From Alentia gelatinosa (taxonomy: Eukaryota; Annelida; Polychaeta; Phyllodocida; Polynoidae): 64,000 bases of DNA. Positions 14,201-29,200 of this stretch are shown here, piece by piece. How positions within the stretch are numbered: the stretch's first letter is position 1; every line of letters begins with the position of its first letter. Both the position numbers and the translations under genes were made by a program. Location: NCBI GenBank assembly GCA_950022655.1, contig OX465581.1:107243125-107307124 (forward strand), in the 5' to 3' direction. Under the pieces are notes generated by a model. The model saw only the letters and a program-made list of their open reading frames with translations, made no database searches and was not told the DNA's origin.

Positions 14201-17200
14201 AAACTATTCTGCCCACCTCCTGTCCCTCCTCGTTCCTCTGTATACATGCACACTCTTATTTCCATGTTAGGGTTGTCCTTTTATCCTCACAGTGTATGTC
14301 CTACCCGCTATACTCTAGTCATATCCTTCTCGCTAACCTCTTCTCTATCCTGAAGATATTCCAAATATGCCTCCCTGACATCCCAAATTATAGAAATCAC
14401 GCACACCCATTCCCTCATCATTCTCCAGATTTCGTGCACTGGGGACCCCAATCTCTTACTACCACCCCTCCGTTACCCCATCCCCGCCCCCCACCAGTCA
14501 TCCCCTGAGTCTTGTTGACTATTTCTCCCGCCCGACCAGGCATACCCGGCATACTGCCACTGAAGCCTCGGAATTCTATTTTTACATTTTGGTAACTCAT
14601 AATCGTAAATGATGATATCAATTTAACCAAATCCGGGATGTAATATATAGTATAGAGGTGCCTTGTCTAATATCATCAAGAAGGGCAAAGTATTGTTTGA
14701 ATAAAAGACGTGTAATTATATATATGTATCATCACAAGGACTTATGCATCGTCCTACAATTATCGTAAATAAGAAAAGAATAGTTCGAACAGAGAACGCC
14801 ATGATCCATAGATAACTTAAAATGATATATAGACGCAGAACATTCACTGAGCCATATTGTGATTCAAAGAATGCATATCCAGCACAAAAGTCCTGCATAT
14901 ACCTTTTCCAGTGTTGACAATCACATGAGCTGAAATCCCTTAACAACAAAATCTAATGTAATACCTAAAAATCATCGGAGTTCTTTTGTTAATTAAGTAA
15001 CTCTTAAGTAACATACTTGGCCTGCTATTCTAAAGAATGGGGCGAAATCATAGATGGAAATCAAAACGGACATTTTATGCACTCTGATCATGACAGAGAC
15101 TTAAATTGGGCAATAAGGTGAGCCTGTTGCACATCTAGTGTTGACATCCCCAGGATTGTAGTTGACCGCATTCGGATGCTGGACTTTGGATCTAAACATT
15201 GACTGTGGAAGGGGCAGCAACATGAGACTGGAAGACAAACGCAATACCCTCTGCTGCATTGAGTGTATTTACCATTGTAACGGACCTGCCCTGCAGACCC
15301 CGTCTATAGAATCAACAAGACACCTACACCGGCTAAGCCATGGCTCTTGCTGTCCTATACGGCATATAGCCTATGAGCCATGGGGGCTGCCATGACGCCC
15401 CCCGAGTATGTGTTCTTCACTAATGGAGGTGAAAATGTAAGTGTTCTTCACTAAAGGAGGTGTGAAAAAAGTGAGTGATAATTAGGAAGTGTCACAACTC
15501 TAGCCTTGCTGACAAATGTTTATAAAGTGAATGTGAAAAACATCATGTCCTTGGTTTAATCATTATGTTATCTTGCTCTGGGATGGGTGTAGACAGTCAA
15601 GGGAACCACGGTAAATTATTGAAAGGCAGTTGAATTTTGTAAGAACAAAGAGCAGAATGCAGCTTCTGTCCCCCCCCCCCCCCCCCCAAGGGGCCCACCA
15701 TACTGCTGGTTACCTTGTGACTGCTTTATGAACTAACAATGGCTCTGTCCCCTATACATAGAAAACGAAAACCTTGTGCGTTCTAAACAAAATGCTTCTG
15801 AAAATGCATGAGGAAAAAATGTTGATTAGTATTATTTGCAAGAGTTGATTAATCGTCCTAATTATACAAGGTAATATAAAAGAGATGAATTTATACGACA
15901 CCGTAAGTGGCCACAGATCTATAGCTCCAGACCAACAAAGGCCTTTTCATGTAAGTTGTGACGTCCTCAAGATGGCCGAGGCTCCACTCCCCAAACAGAT
16001 TACCCGTGACCCTGCGCCCCAAACTTGCGCGTGGAGAACATGAGTCTGTGTATAGACGGAAACTTCTCGACTTACCTGACTGACAAGAACGCCGCAGATG
16101 CCGACAACAAAGAGGATATTGAAGACGGCCGACCCAACGATCGTGCCGACGCCTACGTCTCCCTTGGCAATAAACACGCCTGGAAAAGACGGACAGATTT
16201 AGGTCTCAGCCACATTATAACAGGATACGACATTCAATGATGGTGAGTTGTTTTCCTGATGCTGCCCTCAAGTTTGCCCCATGCCCACTTCGAGAAATGG
16301 GGCAAAGGCATGCCCTTTTTCTCCTTCCCACTTGTACAAGGACACTAAATGGGGAACCATTGTGGCCTCACTAACTTCCCTATTACCACCAACAGGCATA
16401 AATAGGTTGGTAGAATCTACACTACACAGACCACTGTAAAGCGGTATCCATTGAAGAAGACAGGCAATGCCCCAGTCACATTGGCGTAAAAAACGGCGTT
16501 TTCCCGTCTACGCACGTGTCCCTTCTTTTAAGTATTCTGAAATCTACACATTTATACGTAAATGAAAGTCGGAATGCGCAAACAAACGTAGAAAAAATGT
16601 AGAAAAGACACCATGTCAGACTGATTTATAATTTTTTTTAACTTATCTCTATGCATTTTGACTGCGTAATTGAACGTGGTAAAACGCCACATACGTACAG
16701 AAGCGTAGATAAGCGTTGATGAATATTAGCTAACGTTGATAAACGTACTAAAGCAAAGCAAACAGATACGTTCCCAATCCGCAGCCTATGTGTGGTGCTA
16801 ACAGTCTGAAATGCGTAGTAAAACACCAGAATTTACGCCTGTATAACTGGATTGCGTCCTAAAATATAAACGCTTTGTATTTGTGTAATAAATCCGTGGA
16901 ACTCGCATCCTCTCAATTACGTAGAAGGCCCGTTTAAGTCACATGTGGGTGACACGCATAGTGAGCAGCTCACCTATGATTGATGTAAACAGCTCCGGGG
17001 CCGAGCTGCCAGCTGCCATGAAGGTCGCTCCCGCCACGTCTGCACTCAGATCCAATTTCTGCAAGGTGAAAACAAATCTTAGATTATATTAAAAAAATTA
17101 TTTCATTATAAAAAAAGATACGCACTCCATAGACCAACAAAGATGGCAAGGGTCACAAATGCATCTCCATGATGATTAAGTCCCTGGACACTTCACCCTG

Positions 17201-20200
17201 CGGACATTCATGACTAATAAACTTGATTTGGTGTGGAGTTTTCGACAGGTAACCTCAGGAAATCCGGCTTTGACAAATCGTTCACTTATTGTGTATCCCT
17301 CGCAGGCGCAACCAATATAGAACTGCGATCATCCGTTGATTGTCAGTAAACGTAAGTAGGGTAACCAGAATGACACCTACCCATCTCTACCAAATTGACT
17401 GCATGTTTATGGAAGCAAATACTGCCCGATTGTAAACGTTATGTACTACAATAGGACAAGGCGATGACCTATCCAAGGGCAAGGTAGCTGTACACAGAAA
17501 CAATAGTCTTGTGGTAAGCTGTTGCTGAACGGTCTAGCGGCGGTTCGAATTTTGATATTCAGAATCTGATACGCGGATAGTGTTATTTTTTTCACTGTTC
17601 CCATTAGTACCTCTTGTCTGCATTTGGCGTAATTGCTTTTATCAAGATGATGCATTTCTGGAATTAAAGACTGCCAACTGCAATTCTATTTCTGACAAAT
17701 ATCCATAGTTGTTTATTTTCTCCGCTGCGGTATGGAACAAGTATCTTGGTATCAAGTTCAGATTCTCGCCTCCTCATAAAATTGTTCGTGACAATAAACT
17801 GTGCTGACTACTCACATAACAGATCTTCTCCAAGGAGGCGACAAAGTAAATATCACAGACGACGGCGAGTGCTGTGAACATGTAGATGACCATGATAAGG
17901 TGAAGGATGATCGCCCCATTCTTTCTCTGCTCATGCGTGAATGCATCAGTCGGGAACTCGTGGTACGCTGGAAAAAATATCAAACATGGTTAGAATAGTT
18001 TTTTTGTATAAGGAGAGGTCCTTGTATATCCTATATGTTATTCCTATATGGTACACCCTGGCACGTTTTATTCCAGGTCACAAAGGTAATATTTCAAATT
18101 GATAACATTTGAGTCATAACATTTATTTTGGGCACTAGAATATATATGTTTACGTACACATATTATGATGGTATGCTGCTTCACATGTCCTATCAATACT
18201 GTAGTTCTCGTTTACCCCCTTTTCTCGTATTGTATTTCTCTGAATATGCACAGAGTCCATCCGGCTGTATCTTATTGGATGCAGATGTCGCACGACACCC
18301 TATAGTCTATGCACCGCTGCATAAGGTGTACTGGCAATGGCTACTAGAAGTACTGACTGTCACAATAATCCCGCTGTCCTGAAAGGCGATCCCATCGCTT
18401 ATAGCCTAAAGGACATTAGTGACTGCCCTTTATCCAGTTGTTTAATCTAACATGGCCTGATTTGGCATTTTAAATGTTAGATGTCCGGCCTTTTCTCTTC
18501 ATGGCCTTAGTTTCCAGCGGATTTAATGATCTTCAAGCATTGCAAATCATGCATAATGCAAACCGTCGTCCTCCAACTACATGTAATAGATCTTTTCCCC
18601 GTCGAAAGCAAAAGCATCATAAACGCACGTATGAGGAAGTCAGGCATAAAAATCATGTGACTGTCCCAGGAAGACTACCGTACACTTTATTAACTGCCTG
18701 CTTGTACAAACAAAAATATAACACCAAGCATAACACTACATATGAACATCAAGGGCTTCTGGGTGCTTCCTCTATGATAAAGCCCAGATCACCTTAACAA
18801 TACCAGTTTGTGACTGCAACGGTATCTGTGGGTGTCTTTACATAAATATTGCTATTATTTACTTGACTACACTAACTATGACATGATGCATGGGTATCCC
18901 CCCCCCCCCTTGCACCTAGCTTGACAAATTATGCTGTACCCCTAAAACTGCTAAAATTGCTACACTTGTCTCTGCAAGATCAACTGGTTGTTTCTCTCAT
19001 CCCATCTCATCGTTTTTGTCGGCCCTCGGGTGTGCGTTCCAGTATTGGGTATGGTGAACTGGTAAACTACTGTCTTATCATTACAATGAAGTATTTATAT
19101 GCACAGCTACCCATTGTCGGCTTCAGAGGGACCAGGTGGCAGAACGGCTAAGGCCGAACCTGGAGAATTGTACTTGCTTTTCTAGAACCCTAAATAAAAG
19201 TTTTTAAAAAAGAAAAAAGTATTATCAATCATTATCTGATATTTTCAGGCAAATCATCAGGGAAAATCCTCAATTCTACTATACGCATGTAAGGTTTGAT
19301 TGCCAATAACTCCGTGTGTAAGAAGCACAACAAATATACGTTTTTTTATCAACGGCTCGAGGAAGGTATGTTCTGCCACACCTAGTAAAAATAAGAAACA
19401 CAAAGAAGATGATGAGATAAACATAGAATTGCGCTAAATATTGCAGCTGAAAAGCCTTAAGCAGTGAGGAGAAATTCAAGCGTGCAGCACACTGCCGGTG
19501 ATTTAGGGCAGGCAAATGACCACTCTTGCCAGCAGGTGATACATACTTTAACAGAAAGACCCCAGGGGCCAAGAAGTATTTCAGATAAATAGTATGGGGT
19601 TTCATGTGTTTTCGTCAAGGATTCAAAGATTGCCAATGATTTCAAATGTAAAGATACGCTGACAACTTGTTGAACAAACAGGAACTTTATTAGTACAATT
19701 AATGTTATTCAGATGCTCAACATATATGTAATTCTAATGATTGATAGGTCGCAGGGTGTGAGTTTTAAGGCACCGGCGATCATACATACCATGCTCTCCA
19801 TAAAGTACATGGTGCTACCTGAATAATAGAGCCATTTTGGTATACTACTTCCCTAACGGTCAGAGTTGGTGAATTCAGGGTATTAAGAGGAGGCAATAAG
19901 TTACTGCTTAGCACATATGAATTGTTGCTGCTTGGTAAGCAGAAAGGAACCCCGATAGTCCAGAATAGCGATCAAGAAAGGTGCCGCCCGTTTTCTCTGT
20001 AGAGATTTGTTTGGGCCTAGACTAACATACGCTGGGGACACCAGAGCACAAGGGAATGTTGCTAAACATGGAGATCTTGTTGAAATAGCCCATGACTATT
20101 TATCCTTCATTGTAATTAATCAACAATCGTCTGCATCTTGATAGAGGGGCAGGTGCCTATCCAAATGCTCAGCAGAACCCGCTAATCGTCCATATCTTAG

Positions 20201-23200
20201 CTTCTAGCGAGTGGCAGTTTGGAAATGAAACATGGACCGAAAGAACAGCTTTGGAGAAAACAAAAGAGTGCGCTTAGAACCAGAAAAACAGAACTATGCT
20301 GTGCTCGTATCACCTACTCTGCCTCTTTTATATCATTGGTAAGGTGGTAATTGTAGAACTGATTGCATGTTTTACGGCTTTGAATGTATTGTATATCACA
20401 TACACTATAAGACCGTAGTGGAATGTTTCATTCTCCGGTCTCTTACGATAGTCTGCTTAGCTACAACCGCTCATTGGATAACGAATGTAGTGTTGGTGTA
20501 CTAAAAAAATCGTATATTATGTAACGACGGAGAGATCTGATAGGCCAATCAGAGGCGGAGATCTGGTGTGATGACCAATCACGTTTCCGAATAATTCCTA
20601 AAATAGTTTTGTTAGATACAGCACTTGCCACACGTTTCTCACTCAACGTAAGTATTTATTTCACCATAGACCGAATTAGAACCCAGCAGATTAGCTGACT
20701 CTGTAATTATGCAGATAGAAATAACTTCTTCCGTGTATAATTTCAACAGATATACGTCTATAAATGGTACTTGGCGGATTTAACAGGTAGATTCACCTAT
20801 CAAATTATTCATCTCTTCCAATAATGCACCTGGGTTTCCAAGAACACTCTCTATCTATAAACTAATTAATAAAAATGAATTTATCTCTGACAGTAGTCGT
20901 TTCTCAGATGCACATATCATATCTTTAAATAAACCTAAGTATGCAGTCTTCAGATATCACAGAGCAGAGACTTCAAAAGGCAATCGGGGCATCTCTCGGA
21001 GCATGACACGTTCATCAATTTCAGAATATTGATGCTCGCCTTTCAATGGTTCGTGGGTCATCATCAAAGAAATTATATATAGTATCCGAAATGTTTCTAT
21101 CAGGTTATTCTTTTTCGACACGTATATGACGCTTTTGATGGATACAACTGGCTGATTCGTTAAGATACAGATTAACGTTTGTAATAGGCCTTTGTGATCT
21201 ATTTTATTGAATTCAACATGGATATTGAACACAGTTGGACGTTAATCACCATCCATTACAAAGATGGGTGCCCTAAGAAAGCTAATACATGAGTCATCAA
21301 TTCATCCAGTCCTGGCAATGTAGTTAACCCTGTCAGTCCGAGTAATGCCTTGAGGCACTCCCTGGCAGGGGACAATGAATGCCTTGAGGCATTCCCATGC
21401 AGGGGACGATGAATGCCTCCAAGCTCCTTTGGGGTCATTACTGAAAACGATATTCTATGTGACAAAATTCATAGACTTTCTTAATTTTTTCAAAATAATT
21501 GAAAAACACTATAGGCATCATCATTCAGTATGAGTGTTCTATATGGAACTAAGACAAGGCATATCAAATGCACCTGATGAATAACTTCTGGTACCATTGT
21601 CATAAGGGCATCGTCCCCTGGGGGTATATTGCTTCATATCTGTTGGACTTGGCATGTAGGCCTCCTGCAAGGTGGTCGGACTGAAAGTGTTAATGGACCA
21701 AAAAGTAGACTTTGTATATGAGGCATGTCCCCCACCTTCCTGTTACCAATCAGACAGGAGGAGAAACCTAAACAATGGAGTTCTGTGGATCATTATGACA
21801 CTCCTAAATCGAGGAACATTGCATGCACAGAACGGCACGGAATGGTATCGAATCGTATCGTCAAATCTTCGAGTTCAATAGTCCGCCAATAATGTAGTTG
21901 TTTAGATGAAAGTACTCCGGATCTGGAAAATCCAAAATCTCAAGAATGGGTTCAGGGCCAATCACCACATGACGTACCGTATGTAAGTCTGGCTCTGAAT
22001 AAATGACAGCCGTCTGGTCTTTTTGTTGGTTGTTGGTTATAGCTGGCACTTCACCATCATCAGTTAGGATCGTGGCCGTCATCTCCTTGAACGACCCGCC
22101 ATCTACCGGCCAGGGTGCTGCTACCTATCGACAGCCACAAGGTCTGGGCTGGTGCCCAGCGTGTACAAAGCTGGCCAGTGTTCGTGCCAGCGTCTGGTCA
22201 ATAGGAACCAGCGGTTGGGAGTAATGAGCTGCCAGCCGAGGGGAACCAGCGACGGAGGTTGGCGTCTATTGGCGATGAGGACGGTAGTGGGGGAGGTCAG
22301 GAGAGTGAAGAGATTGAGTAGACCTCAGGCATTACGTACACGTAGGAGGCAGTCACCTGTGGCTGCAGCCTCATCATGTTGTGATAGGCATGTGATCGTC
22401 CATTCCTACATTCTTTACCAAAACTAACGGTGCATGCCTCCAAATATACCATACAAAACTGTACACACTGCCATCTTACTGATATTGTCAGCCTGGTGCT
22501 ATGCTATCAGCGATTTGATCGTGCATTGGTTGCCTACCACATGTGTAAATTTCTGTAAGATCCGCTTGGAGATTCTCCCGCACATAAAGACATAGTGAAC
22601 CAGACCTAGGCATGGAGACTGAAGGACCACGAGAGTGAGATTCTCGTGTAGTGTTGAATTCAAACCTGCTCTTCTTTTTTTCTAGATCGATAGACAGACA
22701 TACTTTTTCTCTTATATATTTCAAACCATGCCGAAATCTAAGTTTAGTATTGTAGTTTTCTGATCTACCTTTCTCGTGAGAAACCAATGAGGTTACATTT
22801 CGCTGGTCATCGGTAGAATCTGTGTCAAATGAAATGATGGTTGGGAAATAAATGATAGTACAGGTATAGAATTTGAAGTATACGGCTGCCTTTACATCAC
22901 CAGCCCGGGGTGTTTATATCTAGGCCACATTCGCGAGGGCGCCGTTGAAACAGGCCGCTCTGCAAATGCCAAAAGTATTCCGCGACAGGACAATCACTGT
23001 GCTATGTTTGTGATGATTGTGGAATCTGCAGGTTATACCACAGACACAAGGTTTCCTGTCTGTGTTTGACCTGCAGGCTATCGGCCGCGGCTGCGGCAGA
23101 GCCCGACCACTCTCTGGTGTATTGATATCCAATACTGTGCACGTGGGTTGCGGACTACTTACTCTTTTTACAGGCTGTCCCGAGTAATGGACAAATCTGG

Positions 23201-26200
23201 AAGGGCCACTCTCCCAAATAACTTCCTCAGGGTCCGAGTAGCGCCCTGAGAAATAGGATAGGTTTGATTTTTATTAAAGTAGCGGTTGTGCCTCTGATTG
23301 GGTCATGAACGAAATGCCTTCCGTAAAAAGATCTAAAGAGGTGCATGTCATTGATCTGCGACAATATTGAGAGGCCATTCTATTGTTACGAATGATCGTT
23401 TTTGAAATTTGAAATGTGACTTGAGTGGTGGTCGTTAGTCACGGCAGAGGGTCAAAATTGTTTCAATGGTTGAATGTGTGTTAGAAAATATCTTTTTAAT
23501 GATTGAATGTGTACTATCAGCATTATCTGTACATGGCATAAAACGCAAATGTTTCCTTTCTTATTGCAAAATAAAGTGTGCCTCATTCACTGCATGATTC
23601 AAGAGTACACTATATTGTTTGTCTTCTTGAGGTTATTCGGTCTCAAAATAAATATCACCTATTGAATTTCCAGCAGGTTTGATATCAGACCATACACATA
23701 CCTTCATGTGGTATTGACTTGCCCTCCTCCCCCGCATTGGCAAGCACACCTGTATGCCTATAGCTCTGTACGAGTAATGCATTAGTAAATCCACGTGTCA
23801 AACGGGACAGGTAGGTGAGGTTTATATGCTCATAGAGCAATTTACACCTGTGTGTGAATGGAAAGATTTAGTGTAACGTGTCATCCCGTCGGCAGTATGC
23901 ATTAATTAAGCTGTCTGATACATTGTTCCAGTTACACACAGGTACACATGTGGACACATCTAAGTACAGACGTATCAATCTCCATTGTGCAATTTATCAC
24001 TCAAAGCGCGAGAAATAGTATAGGAGGTTAATCTTGGGTCTAAATATCCTAGAATTATACTGTCCAGGGGTTCGTCTATAAATTCTGTACGACCATATAG
24101 AAGATCTTACGATTGACCTAGGGATAATATCGTTACATAGGTGTTTTGGTCATATAGTTGCGACCTTTGTACGATACGATCAAATGGAATACTTGAAAAT
24201 CGTTACATAAACATTGTCTTACATCGTGCAAATGATCTTACATCGTCTGAAATTGTCATAACGTGCGACACCTGCAGGGGGTGTCGTGGGTGAAATTCTT
24301 ATTTTTGTATACAAAGAAATCATTCATTGTACGGAAAATCTAATTAATCAGGGACGTGTGCTCGTCTTAACTATGATGAAATAAACACTTCTTGTGAAAA
24401 AGAGAATACAAATTTTTTTTTAAATGAAATGTATGACTCCCCCACGCCTCCTTGTCGATGTTTCCTGGACCAGTCACACTGCATCATACTTTATTCTGAT
24501 GTTATTGGGTAAAATTTGAAGAAACCGGACGCCAATCAGTGTTTATCCGGATCGTTATCGGTGCAGAGCTTTTTCTCATATCAGTTTGAATCTTGTACAG
24601 CATGGTCAGGTCGTTCTATTACGTGTGTGGGGAGGGGGGGAGGTTGCATAGCTTACACATTGTAGACCTGTCGTCCAATACGATGTATGTGAAACATGCG
24701 ACCATTTATACGAACGATTGAACTATTTCACAACGATCTGCTTTATTTAACGATTTAATGCATGAATCCTCTACGAGGTCGTACATCGTTGGATAGATCG
24801 TATCGTCCATCGCGCGTAACATATGAGACAAACACCCAAGTCGATATTGCCCAATGTTCTTGCTTGTGTTACATATTTCAATCCTACTGCAAATCAAAGA
24901 TGCATGCATTGTTTCCATTAACCTTTCTAATCAACTAATGGTGGTCAGTTATATCAAATCCCGGCGTCCATGTCAAATAATCATAAATATAATTGGTTGT
25001 TATCACACTGCTCTTAATTAGTAAAGCATAATAATCGGTTAATCATTCTTGATAGAATGCGTCATGTCAAGGTTTCCTTTGTAATAAGATATCCCGCCGG
25101 AGTAAGAACAGGAACCGCCAGACGTGATGACATCACAGCTGAGAGCTTCATTAGGAATCCATCGATGGCAGTGGAGATGTAATCAAAGGCCTCAGCGTAA
25201 GAGCAGCTTGACAAACGTTGGCACTAACAATATTTCGATTGGCGTGGTTTCAGTGAGTAATGAGAATACAATTTCAGTTTACCAAAACAAGACATCAAAA
25301 AAGTCTTTTTAAATATTGTTCTATTTCTTCATATCATTGGCTGTTTAGAATCAAATTACCAAAGTCGCAACAGAAGCGATGGGCCTTATTGACAATAAAC
25401 TTGATCTAGATATAGCAATGAACGCCTGTTTCTCAGTTGTCTTATTCCCTTAAAAGAAAAACCTTCTCTGCTGACCGTATTATAAGGGATGGAACATAGA
25501 AATTCGTACCAAGCTGATATGAATGTAATATTTAGGCGTCATTCTATAACAACTGACCGAGAACCAAAGACAAAATATCTGCCGGCTGCATATTATTCAT
25601 GTGGTATTATGAAAAGACTTCACGAGTTTGAGTCTGAGTTTATTTATGCCACGCATTTTGTTGGCTCCATAATTTCACGAGTCGAAGACGAGTGACATTA
25701 CGGAGCCAACAAAATGAGTGGCATAAATAAGCTCAAACTCAAACGAGTGGCGTCTAGATTTTATCCTACCCAGTTTCCATATTTTCTCAGCATCAGAAAG
25801 TAGTGGCATATACAGCACTTTATGTCACACCCGTGACATAAACAAATCCCATGTTAAGCCCATGGCGGTTTTTTAGGGGTAGGATAAAATACACTATATC
25901 ATGCATGTCTTATCTCCCTCTTCGTCATCATGTATAGCTTTTTTGTTTGATTCAGAAAGACATATTCTTCTTCAAATAACGGGAGAACCCAGCGCTCATA
26001 TGCCACTCCTGTCTTTGGTCAGTCTAGCCGATACTATGCAGAGCCTGCAGTTACCATGTAGCCGCGGATATTGGATTTCCGAGCGACATGAGTTGCTCAG
26101 AGCAGCTGTGGAAATATAACGGTATGTGAAAGGAGAGTATTTCCTGACGTATTGCCCAAAGCCCCCGCGTAATCCCTGCAACTGAGAATTCACAGTAAAA

Positions 26201-29200
26201 CCAATATCCTGATTCGCGTTCGGCCCAATAAAAGCGGCGCAACGACAGCAGTTTCCCCTTAAAGTCATATCAGGTTTAATATGAACTGACAAGCGCCGAC
26301 TCTCATTTCGACTCTAACATGAAAATTATGCGTAGGATGTTCGTAGTGGTATAAAACCTTGTCCGAATTTCATTCTCGAGAAATCTATATCTCACATGTG
26401 TGCAGGAATTATTATATACTAGGAGCATATGTTATTTCCATTCATAATGGAAGAGCGCGGTATACCAAAATCTCAAAAAAATAAAAGTAAGAGAATATCA
26501 ATATTTTGGTATATTTCTTTTAAGATGTTTTTCATTTTCTGGCTTACGTTTTTGATTTTGACTTGTGCCTGGTCTAGCATACAACAGATCACATTCACCT
26601 TGTCGTGGTTGTGACTGAATTTTTCATTTAGGGTCTTGGTCAACTGCCCTACTTCTCTGGCCAATAGGTCAGCTATGCCACTCAGTTTGCTCTTTGATAG
26701 CCCCTTAGCGCTTGATGCGCTCAAGTTTGTTTTGCTTGAGGGTACTTCATTTTACTAACATATATTTGACATCTTCAGATGGGGTATCATCTGGAACATC
26801 CATATATTTGGCACTATTACTATTATCATAGTCCATTGAAATGTGATTTCTGTCCATATGATATATGCATTGAATGCACACACTTTGACATGGTCACTCA
26901 GCCATGAAAGTTCTATTTAAAGGAACCAAGTCAGTAGTGGGGCGTGGATATGGTCAGACTGTTATACTGGACCCCTGCTCATTTACCCAGGCCTTTATAG
27001 TTGGGACATGGATAGGGAAGTGTTAGATTCTCTGCAGTAAGCTGAAAGCCTGTGTGAGCATTCTAACCTTTCTAGATGACGTATATGAGCGCGATTTCCC
27101 GCGCTCAATAACACTCTTCCACCGACTACAGTGATTGTCATTATCTTGTTTTTTAGACTCCGGAAAGTTCGTTCGCATATGCCTGATGGTATTCGATTAC
27201 TACAGTCTATACTTGGCTGAGGTCACCAAGAGCATGCTTTCTTAATAAGCAAATATAATAAGAAAAAAATAGAGTTATCCCCGCAACGTGCATGAAAAAT
27301 CACAGACGATACCGGTAAACACTTTTTGTTTGCTAAATATGGGAATATTCGCCGATAACCGACACCACCATGATACCTCAGCGACCCCAACACTCCCACC
27401 TAGAAGGTTGCCATTAAAGGCCCCGATCATTTGTAGCTTTGGCCAGAGTTAATGCGAAGAGTATTGCATCTCTCTACTGATGTTACATGTCACATGACCC
27501 CCAGTGGCTTCTGATTCAGGCCCCAACTGACAAAATGAAAAGAACAAGTCTGCTTTTGACGACCCTGATAATATAGTAGAGCTGTTGTATTGCTGTGAGG
27601 TAAGGCCCCACATAGCCTGTACCGTATGGAAGGTGTTGTTTCACTGGTAGGCCTGCACATACTTATTGGGAGGTGCCTTTATTATCAAAGATGTATGCAC
27701 TGTTCCCATTAACCTTTCTAATCAACTAATGGTGGTCAGCTATATCAAAACCCGGCGTCCATATCAAATAATCGTAAATGTAATTGGTTGTTATCACACT
27801 GCTCTTAATTTGTCCTACAATGTGCTGGATGATGACGCTTTCTCTAGATATTAGTAAAGCATAATAATCGGTTAATCATTCTGACCCATGTAAAACAATT
27901 TGACATGGGTTTGTGGCTGAGGAGATTTGAATAACACCGTTATTGTTTCCAGTAAGATGTGATAGGTTTCTGCGGGTATTGTGTTTATCTTTTAAAGTGG
28001 CTTACCTCGCAGGTTTATCATGGGATTACTTTCAGTGCATTTCCTTTAGCCAAAAAAGAATTCTCTATCAATATTGCATAATTCCCCATTAATGGAGTTT
28101 TAGGGCATTGTCATCAATTTGATCCGATTTTTGTAGTTTGACGAAGAGTCGTGAGATTCCATCTATTAATATTTATACGACCTGCTTTCCTCTGACGTCA
28201 CTCCGCACACACGAAGTGGCGTTGGGGACAAAATGATCGAGTTTTGTGGTTTGTGTGTATTGTGGGTGGAGAGTGGGTGGGGCTGGCTTGACAGCGGTGA
28301 ACCTGTGCTGCCGAGCCAAGTGTTAACTGACTCGTTAGTGTCGTGTGTGGACGCCAGCCAATATTACCTCCATAATGAATTGTTTGCTCGCCACATCTCC
28401 CCCACAGCGGCTACGCCACCCTCTGCTGAGAGCGGGACCTCTGTCTGTGATCACGGTGCGGTTCATTTAATTACTGTATGCATTCATTATGAGAAAGAAA
28501 GGATGTATTTACTACTAATGCCAATTGCAGATATAGAGGTAGGTAAAGAAATAAACACAATCCTCTATAATATGCTGCAATCCATATATATATCCCTTAA
28601 CACATATTTTCCCTTGACCTGTACAGTCATTTATATATGACTTATTTAGTCAGTGATACAATCTCTACAATATTTCTTGATAAAGATAGCTCCAAACCAT
28701 GGCTGGGAATGTGAATGATAATCATACATGATTCGTAATTAGAATGATTTGTCCGAATTTTGATCCCTTGGCAGTTATCCGTTACCTAACAGATATTATA
28801 GCATTGGCTCTCATTTGGACATTAATGAAATTCATGGATTAGTCCAACACCTCTGGAGAGATGATGTAGCAACTGCAGAAACCGTTTATCGACCTGGGTA
28901 ATTTTGTACTTTCGTTGAAGCCGTGACTATTAGTGTAATCCGATTCACTGTTGTGGACACATGCGTCGGTGATTATCGATGTACCCTAAGATTGATGAAT
29001 ATGAACTTATGATCACATATCGCTGCACAAGTAAAACAGTGAGAATAAACAGTGGCCTTTTGCAATTGAGTGATTGGGTAGTTATTTCAAACCAAAGCGT
29101 ATCCAACTACACTGGTGAAGCTAGATAGTATAGACAGAGTTTAGAAACCCTAGAATGGTAACGGGCTTCAACATAGAATATGAAGCCACTGCTGCCGCAT

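Larger units (their letters stand above)
2372..16075 (-). other. Intron 5 of the NCKX gene (13.7 kb)
   Basis: This intron lies between exons 5 and 6 and has GT-AG ends. It holds S1, H1, a LINE fragment, three AT microsatellites, a poly-C tract and a GC-rich G-run block, all listed separately. I found no convincing exon of another gene in either strand. Confidence 0.8.

Noticed and set aside
19132..19165. tRNA-like head GTGGCAGAACGGCTAAGGC
   Set aside because: No B box, acceptor pairing or second copy; too little to call a SINE or tRNA.
25633..25743. Long direct/inverted arrangement considered as a CRISPR-like array
   Set aside because: A single hairpin in animal DNA; no regular repeats or spacers.
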